From the NCBI RefSeq assembly GCF_009727055.1, contig NC_052357.1, positions 87,910,999 through 87,974,998 on the forward strand: a DNA stretch of 64,000 bases. Reading direction: 5' to 3'. Position 1 is the stretch's first letter, and each line of letters begins with the position of its first letter. The translations under genes and the position numbers were made by a program. Of this stretch, positions 58,475 through 64,000 are shown piece after piece. The notes under the pieces were generated by a model. It saw only the letters and a program-made list of their open reading frames with translations. It was not told the DNA's origin and did no database searches. The stretch comes from Benincasa hispida (Eukaryota > Streptophyta > Magnoliopsida > Cucurbitales > Cucurbitaceae).

Positions 58475-58800
58475 CTACTACAAAAACAGTGTTTCTTGAC
58501 ATTTTTTAAATGTCAAGTGTCACTTTCTTGACGTTTTAAAAAACATCAAAGAATCCAATGTCAAGAATGTGGATGTTCTCGACTAGGAAAAAATGTACAC
58601 TTGACATCTTTGAAATGTCAAGAATATTGACGTTCTTGAAAAATAGAAAAAACATTAAGAAAAGTTTCACTTGATATGTGAAGAATGTCAAAATATACTT
58701 TACTTGGTCCTTAAAAAATGTCAAGAATATAAGTGTTCTTGACAAGAATAAAGTGTCAAGTGCATAATTTCTTGACAATTTCCACTTGTCAATTATATTT
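58475..58800. repeat. CACTA-like terminus with TTCTTGACA subterminal repeats
   Basis: Starts CTACTACAAAAACAGTG, similar to CACTACAAGAAA-type CACTA ends, and is followed by many TTCTTGACA / TGTCAAGAA motifs in both orientations (for example 58493, 58531, 58558, 58614, 58720). It interrupts the copia LTR. The other end was not found, so its extent to the right is unknown. Confidence 0.5.
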
Positions 58801-59580
58801 GTGATTTTTTTAAATTTTTTTAATATGGATGTTTACCTATAAATTATTCCTATATTTTGATCCAACAATAACATGTTATATATTATATAATAAATGAAAA
58901 ATATCCATCAAACCAAATAAACAACCAAACACATTTTCGATCTTATAAACCAAAATTTCCTCCAATACCTTTGACAAAAGATCACCTTCTTCAACATTGT
59001 CAATATAAAACTTACAACTCCATGGACTTTCTATGTTAGAAAAATATGGACAGCCTCATATGAACATTTCCAAAAAGAATATAAGAAACATAATTCCATC
59101 AGTCAACCTCATATGAACAATTTCAAAAATTATATTTTCAAAACTTCTATCAAAACTATCATCCAACGACAGTGGAAACTCCATTGTTTAGTACATCTTA
59201 ATTTTTTGCTCTTAGACGTAACAAAAACTAATGTAATTATGGACCTGGGTCCCTTTTCATAATTTAAAAAATTCACTCTGAAGCTATAAAAATTGGCAAA
59301 AATGGCAGTATAATAAACAAAGCCCTCCATCAAAAATTGCATAGTAGAACGTAATAGCAGTACGAGGAGACAAATCTTAAGAAATTTTTTAAAACAGCAG
59401 TACATAATACAACAATAGGATAAAAATCACGTCCATCCCATTTATGTAAAACAGAACCTCCAAGAGATTAAGGATTGCAAAATCGTAAATGACTTTCTAT
59501 CAAACGCATGCATATTACATAAACAAAGAGATGATACTTAATCAAGAAGTCGTGATAGTCTAGTAATCATATAATTAAGA
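58801..59580. other. Non-coding, possibly 3' flank of the decayed NC2-alpha-like copy
   Basis: No supported frame. The 91-codon minus frame at 59130-59405 has no recognisable domain. It may be intron or 3' sequence of the pseudogene at 59590-59728. Confidence 0.35.
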
Positions 59581-59589
59581 ACATCTTGA

Positions 59590-59728
59590 TGATAAAATCT
59601 CGAAATGTGTAAAGTATACTAGACAGTTTGCTTGCATGTGCAAAGTTCACGGTGTCTCAGCCTTCCTTTTTAGAGTAATCTCACATGTCTTGTCATAAAA
59701 TCTTGTAAAAATAGTTCCAAAGCCTTTG
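59590..59728 (-). pseudogene. NC2-alpha / NF-YC11-like histone-fold exon, decayed
   Basis: On the minus strand an acceptor TATATTGCAG precedes 59728, then KALELFLQD is read. After a one-base frame change near 59700 it continues DKTCEITLKRKAETP, a TGA stop, TLHMQANC, and a tail ending HFEIL. Plant NC2-alpha (DR1-associated) proteins read KALELFLQDLCDRTYEITL with LHLKHC and VFDFL after it, and have an intron just before the KALEL lysine. The fragment therefore looks like one exon of such a gene with a frame shift and a stop. Upstream exons for the first part of the histone fold were not recognised. The intact gene encodes a nuclear transcription repressor subunit. Confidence 0.7.
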
Positions 59729-59759
59729 CTGCAATATAATTTAATACACATGAGAATAG

Positions 59760-60612
59760 TTACAAAAGACAGAGAAATATTTGTGAAGCGACTAGTTGTG
59801 AGGATATAAAATTACTAACTATTTAGTGTATACTTCGCCAAACCTCTCTTGAATTTGAATATAAGATGTCAGTTGGCATGACAGAAGTACTTGTTTCCCT
59901 TTCCACCAATAACCAATACTTCTGTTCGTGGGACTTCACTCCCCTATGGAAAAGAAAAAAGAAGTTTAAGAAATTATAATAAGCTTAAAAAAACCATGAA
60001 AGGGAGTATTTTTATGTCTTTAAAAGACCATGGCCCAATAGCTATAATAAAGCATAAAGCAATAACCGTATATGCAGATGCAACATAATCAAAGCTCTTG
60101 AAAGAACAAAAAATTCAGTTTCACGAGGACCTCAATGACAAATTAATATAACTGGCAATATTATGATAATGACGAATGAACGAATAGACTTTCGTTCAGA
60201 GATATATACGTAGGATAAGAAAAGGAAGAAAGCCTTTGATTCAATATCGTATTTCAGTCTAATGCACTAATCTTCAGCAAAATGTACTCTTAGATGGTTT
60301 CTGCTATTTCGAACTTGGCAGACATTATCATTGTACAAATTAAAGAAGCGATTTGAACAAATATAAACTGAAGAACATGTATGCAAGCCAATCAGTACAT
60401 GTGATAAAGAACAAGTCATAGATAAAAAAGAGTGAGAAAAGGTTGATCAAATAATCTCTTAAGCAGATAACCTATGTAATACTTACATAACCTCGAGTAC
60501 ATACCTTTACAAGGCCTCCAGCAAAAAAATGAACCACCTTCCATAAGCATCTACAAAAATGAGATATGTTAATAGAATTCATCAAAGAATAACTTTTAGC
60601 CTAATATCATTT
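59760..60612. other. Non-coding region between the pseudogene and the copia element
   Basis: Some stretches look exon-like on the minus strand: one of 46 bp between TTTTTGTAG and GTATGTAC at about 60551-60506, and one after CCATAG near 59947. They could belong to the same decayed gene, but I recognise no protein in them. Confidence 0.3.
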
Positions 60613-62851
60613 TTAAAATATACGAAATTTACAAAAATTTGAAAATAAAAGCAGTTCTAAATCAGAAAACTGTGGAATTTCCAATGTGGAACCTGGAACA
60701 AGAAACCACACACAAAACATAGAACCCAAAACCAAATCGAGTTCAAATTGATCAACAACTCTTGTTGATCTTTCTGTAGTATCTTTAGATAGTTCTTGCA
60801 ATATTAGTTTACTGTGAGGTAGATGATTTTTAATATGATTCTCTTCCAAGAATGTTGCATTCGTCGATATAAACACTCTATCTTCTTGGGGATCATAAAA
60901 GTATCCTCCTTTTGTTTCCATGGGATATCCTACAAATAGACATAATTTCGAACGTGTTTCCAATTTTTTAGGATGTTGTACCAACACGTGTGCTGGACAA
61001 CCCCAAATGCGGAAATGACGTAAACTCGCTTTTCGTCCTTTCCACAATTCATATGGTGTTTCTGAAACACTTTTGGATGGAACAACGTTCAGAATATAAA
61101 CTGTAGTTTGTACTGCATATCCCAAAAAGGTTTGAGGTAATTGAGCATAACTCATCATAGACCGAACCATGTCTAACAAGGTTCGATTTCTCTTTTCTGC
61201 AACACCGTTTTGTTATGGTGTTCCAAGTGCTGTGAGTTGGGATTGAATTCCATGATCTACTAGATAGTTTTGGAATTGCAAATCTATATATTCACCACCT
61301 CGATCAGATTGAAATGTTTTAATTCTTTTACTTAATTGATTTTCAGTCTCAGCCTTAAATTCTTTAAACTTTTCAAGAGTTTCAGACTTGTGACTGATTA
61401 AGTAAATATAGCCATATCGAGAGTAATCGTCAATAAAACTGACGAAGTACTGATATCCTCCTTGAGCTTTAACATTCATCGGACCACAATGAATGTATAA
61501 GTTCAAGAGGTTCTTTGGCACGAAAACCTTTGTTAGAAAAAGATCTTTTCGTCATTTTTCCCTCAAGGCATGATTCACATGGAGGTGGGGAGTTGTCTTC
61601 TAACTGATTTAGATGACCGTTTTTTACCAATCTCTCACGAGATTAATGTGACCAAGCCTTAAATATCTCTATATTAATCAATTCTTACGAGATTGATGGA
61701 GGTGCCAAAGATAGGCATTAGGAGAAATTTTTCGCTTTTTATTATGAGTTTCAGCCGTTTTAAATATCTCTATATTTAAAATAGCTTTTGCTTCAGTTGG
61801 TTGTAATATGTATAAGTTATTTGCAAGTCTAGTAGAACAAATATGAACACCTCTTGAATAAACAAACACTTCATTATATTCAAAAGATACACTGTACACA
61901 TTCTCTAAAAGACAAGAAATGGAGATCAGATTTCTTTTCATCTTAGGTACAAAGAACACATTCTTAAGCAAGATAAAATAATCTCCAAAAAACAACTTCA
62001 CATCTCCCACTACTTCAGCTGAAATGACTTCACCTGTGCCCACCTTAAAAGTCATCTCATATTCAGAAAGTCTTCTCCAAGAACTAGTTTCCTGTAGAAA
62101 AGTACAAACATGATTAGCGCCGCCTGAATCTAATATCCAGGTAAGGTGAGAATTTTCCACTATATATGTTTCAAAAATTAGTAAATCATATTTACCTTGT
62201 CTAGTCTTTTCTGTTTTCATTTCAGCCAGATATTTTGGGCAATTACGCTTCTAATGCCCAACCTCTCCACAATGGAAACATTTTCCCTTGGGAGTTTTGT
62301 TTTTGTTTTTATTCGCAGCGATTTTCTTTTTCCCTTTTCTTTTTTTCTTCATTTGAACGGTTTTATCCTTAGAAGAAGAAGGACCGACTTTCTTATCATC
62401 AACGGGTTTCATACCAGACGTGGACCCTTTGTAAAACTTTTTCGGTTTGGAAATAACATTTATTTCTTTTTCCTTGAGTTTCATCATCGATTGATAAGTT
62501 TGCAATTCATTCAACAATGTAGTTAAGTTATAAGTGATTTTATTCATGACAACATTTGTCCTGAACGGCAGATAGCTCTCAGGAAGTGATTCCAGTATCA
62601 TGCTCACTTGACTTGTTTCGTCCATCATAGCCTCGTGAGCCTCCACGATGTTAAAATGGACCATCATGTCGAGAACGTGTTCTCTTACGTTGGCCCCATC
62701 TTTCATACGTGTCACATACACATATTTTATGGCTTCATGTCTAACAGACAATGACGGTTACCCAAACATCTCCTGTAATGATGTCATGATCTCACGAGCT
62801 GTGGGCATGACCTCATGTTTCTTGTTGAGTATATCAGATATACTCGCCAAG

Positions 62852-62983
62852 ATATAGGCCCGGGCTTTTTCGTTCGCCCTCACCCACCTATCATAAACCT
62901 GTCTCTTATACACATCTAGATGTGTATAAGAGACAGATATAGGCCAGGGCTTTTTCGTTCGCCCTCACCCACCTATCATAAAC
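62852..62983. repeat. 47-bp duplication around the adapter
   Basis: 62852-62898 and 62937-62983 are the same 47 bases with a single difference (C at 62861, A at 62946). The adapter lies exactly between them. Removing the adapter and one copy restores a continuous gag reading through NEKA.AYIL.SISDILNKK. Confidence 0.9.
62899..62936. other. Tn5 mosaic-end pair (Nextera junction adapter) left in the assembly
   Basis: CTGTCTCTTATACACATCT (62899-62917) is directly followed by its reverse complement AGATGTGTATAAGAGACAG (62918-62936). This 38-bp palindrome is the Nextera mate-pair junction sequence built from two 19-bp Tn5 mosaic ends. It has no biological meaning here. Confidence 0.97.
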
Positions 62984-63121
62984 ATCCCGAACATTTCAGG
63001 TAGTCGTTGAATTGGGAACTGAAGGACGCTCCTCCGTTAACATAAACCTCGATTTCCAATTTAAGTAACCCTCTTTGTTAAATTTGTTAGAAGCAAGCAA
63101 TTGTATGATCGAGTTCGACAT

Positions 63122-64000
63122 TGTTGAAACATTTTAAACAAACTCTATTAAATATGCATCTAAATCAATTTTAGCAAAACTAAAAAAGTACCTAATAAAT
63201 CTTTATTTATTTGCAATGATACTTAAGTGATTTAGAACAAATGCTACTGTGGGGCAGTCAAGAATTCCTTCACAGAAGCAAGACAGGTCTTGATCAAATA
63301 CTATTATCTAGAATAAATCATATTCCAATAGTTCTTTTGGTTATCGTTTTTGGTCAAAATCTTTACTAACACTTAGTAATTCTTATAAGTATGACTTGCC
63401 ATTTTCAGATCTTATAGGACGGTATGAATATGCCTCCGAGATAGAAGACAATATCCAAGAAAGAACTATAAGACCCTATTCATTTTACTGAAGCTTAGAT
63501 TGTTCTGAATCCTATGTTACAACCCTTCGTAGGGATCATCGTGGTTAATGACTAGCTAGTGCCGCATAAAAATGACAACAAATGCAACATAGGAATCTCA
63601 CGGTTCAAACTAATGGAGGAGACCGTAGGATAATGTTGACACATTTCCTTCACCCACTTACTATGAACCACTTCCCCCATTCACCTTGTTATTGACCCAT
63701 GCAAACACTTTCCGTATGGAGAAGTCGAGGTAAAATTGACAAGAAGCCAAGCATGGATCTCATGGTGTGAACTCTTGAGGACGTGAGAGCTAATAATTAT
63801 ATATCAAATATATTGTTGATCTCCCACTAAAGTGTTCTAAATGTTTGGGTAATTTATTTAGGCATGACGGTTAATTTCATACAACCTAAGTTTAAGTGAT
63901 TCATCCAAATATAACTCTTATAATTGGATTTAACCTACAATGTCTAGGTGATAAACCATTTTATTACCTCACATCGCTCACGCAAGCTCATAAAAGCAGT
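63122..64000 (-). repeat. Leader of the copia element, continuing beyond the window
   Basis: Sequence directly upstream (minus strand) of the gag start. It aligns in the same orientation with 576-1500: CAATTTTAGCAAAA, TTGCAATGAT, GGAGACCGTAGGA, CACTTACTAT and ATTGACCCATGCAAACACT. No open frame. The 5' LTR should lie past 64000. Confidence 0.6.

Larger units (their letters stand above)
60613..63121 (-). pseudogene. Ty1/copia gag-pol relic (gag, protease, integrase), truncated
   Basis: Gag starts at 63121 (MSNSIIQLLASNKFNKEGYL) and is interrupted by stops and by the adapter insertion at 62899-62936. Readable parts: late gag 62751-62251, ending in the zinc knuckle CFHCGEVGH, which is followed by a stop; protease 62220-61678 with ILDSGGANHVC; integrase with the GPMNVKAQGG and FIDDYSRYGYIYL blocks (61521-61213), FQSDRGGEY, and after a TAA stop LLDMVRSMMSYAQLP...TPYELWKGRK (61179-60613). 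A short deletion near 61490 (expected HSDLCGP) shifts the frame. Reverse transcriptase and RNase H are absent because the copy ends near 60613. Frames are mostly aligned, so decay is moderate. The family is the one whose leader recurs at 576-1865. Confidence 0.85.

Noticed and set aside
62899..62936. Perfect 38-bp palindrome as an insertion sequence end or regulatory site
   Set aside because: It is identical to the Tn5 mosaic-end junction used in Nextera mate-pair libraries and sits between duplicated flanks, so it is a laboratory sequence.

Overview
This is a plant nuclear genomic window. The coding genes have short exons with GT-AG introns, AT-rich non-coding DNA dominates, and plant transposon families are layered through it. 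The coding genes are a group E bZIP transcription factor and three plant-type glutamate receptor-like (GLR) channels. Repeat style suggests a dicot, most likely a cucurbit, but that is an inference from resemblance and was not tested. The assembly is a draft: there is a 777-base N gap (3578-4354), a single N inside an exact 94-bp duplication (13237), and a Tn5/Nextera adapter left in the sequence (62899-62936).

Layout. (1) 1-12356 is nested transposon DNA. A minus-strand Ty1/copia element has its 5' LTR at 10458-12356, a tRNA-Met primer site at 10441-10455 and a long leader. The leader is split by a CACTA element (1866-8350, TAC target duplication, TNP2 transposase and Ulp1-like protease, both broken) and by a gypsy-type LTR (8752-9953). 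(2) 12427-23500 holds another copia tail and LTR, then about 10 kb of AT-rich DNA with three related fold-back elements. (3) 23501-25708 is a four-exon bZIP34/61-like gene on the plus strand. (4) 27265-52015 is a tandem array of three intact five-exon GLR genes on the minus strand (27265-30557, 39901-43886, 48747-52015). The exon structures are nearly identical and upstream segments are shared. Between the first and second sits a gag-only SIRE-like copia element whose 5' LTR was cut by a second CACTA element. (5) 54019-54295 is a mosaic of plastid gene pieces (ycf2, ndhD, rps11). (6) 56930-64000 is again nested repeats: a CACTA-like hairpin, a copia LTR interrupted by a gypsy solo LTR, a decayed NC2-alpha/NF-YC11-like exon, and a truncated minus-strand copia element whose leader matches the left end of the window.

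The functional content is therefore four genes: one transcription factor and three GLR channel subunits that arose by local duplication. Each GLR model keeps an open frame through the amino-terminal domain, ligand-binding lobes, M1-pore-M3 and M4, so they could form homo- or heteromeric channels. No previously undescribed gene system was recognised. The most useful observations are the assembly artefacts, the nested transposon stratigraphy, the plastid mosaic, the captured or decayed histone-fold fragment, and upstream DNA conserved across the GLR array.
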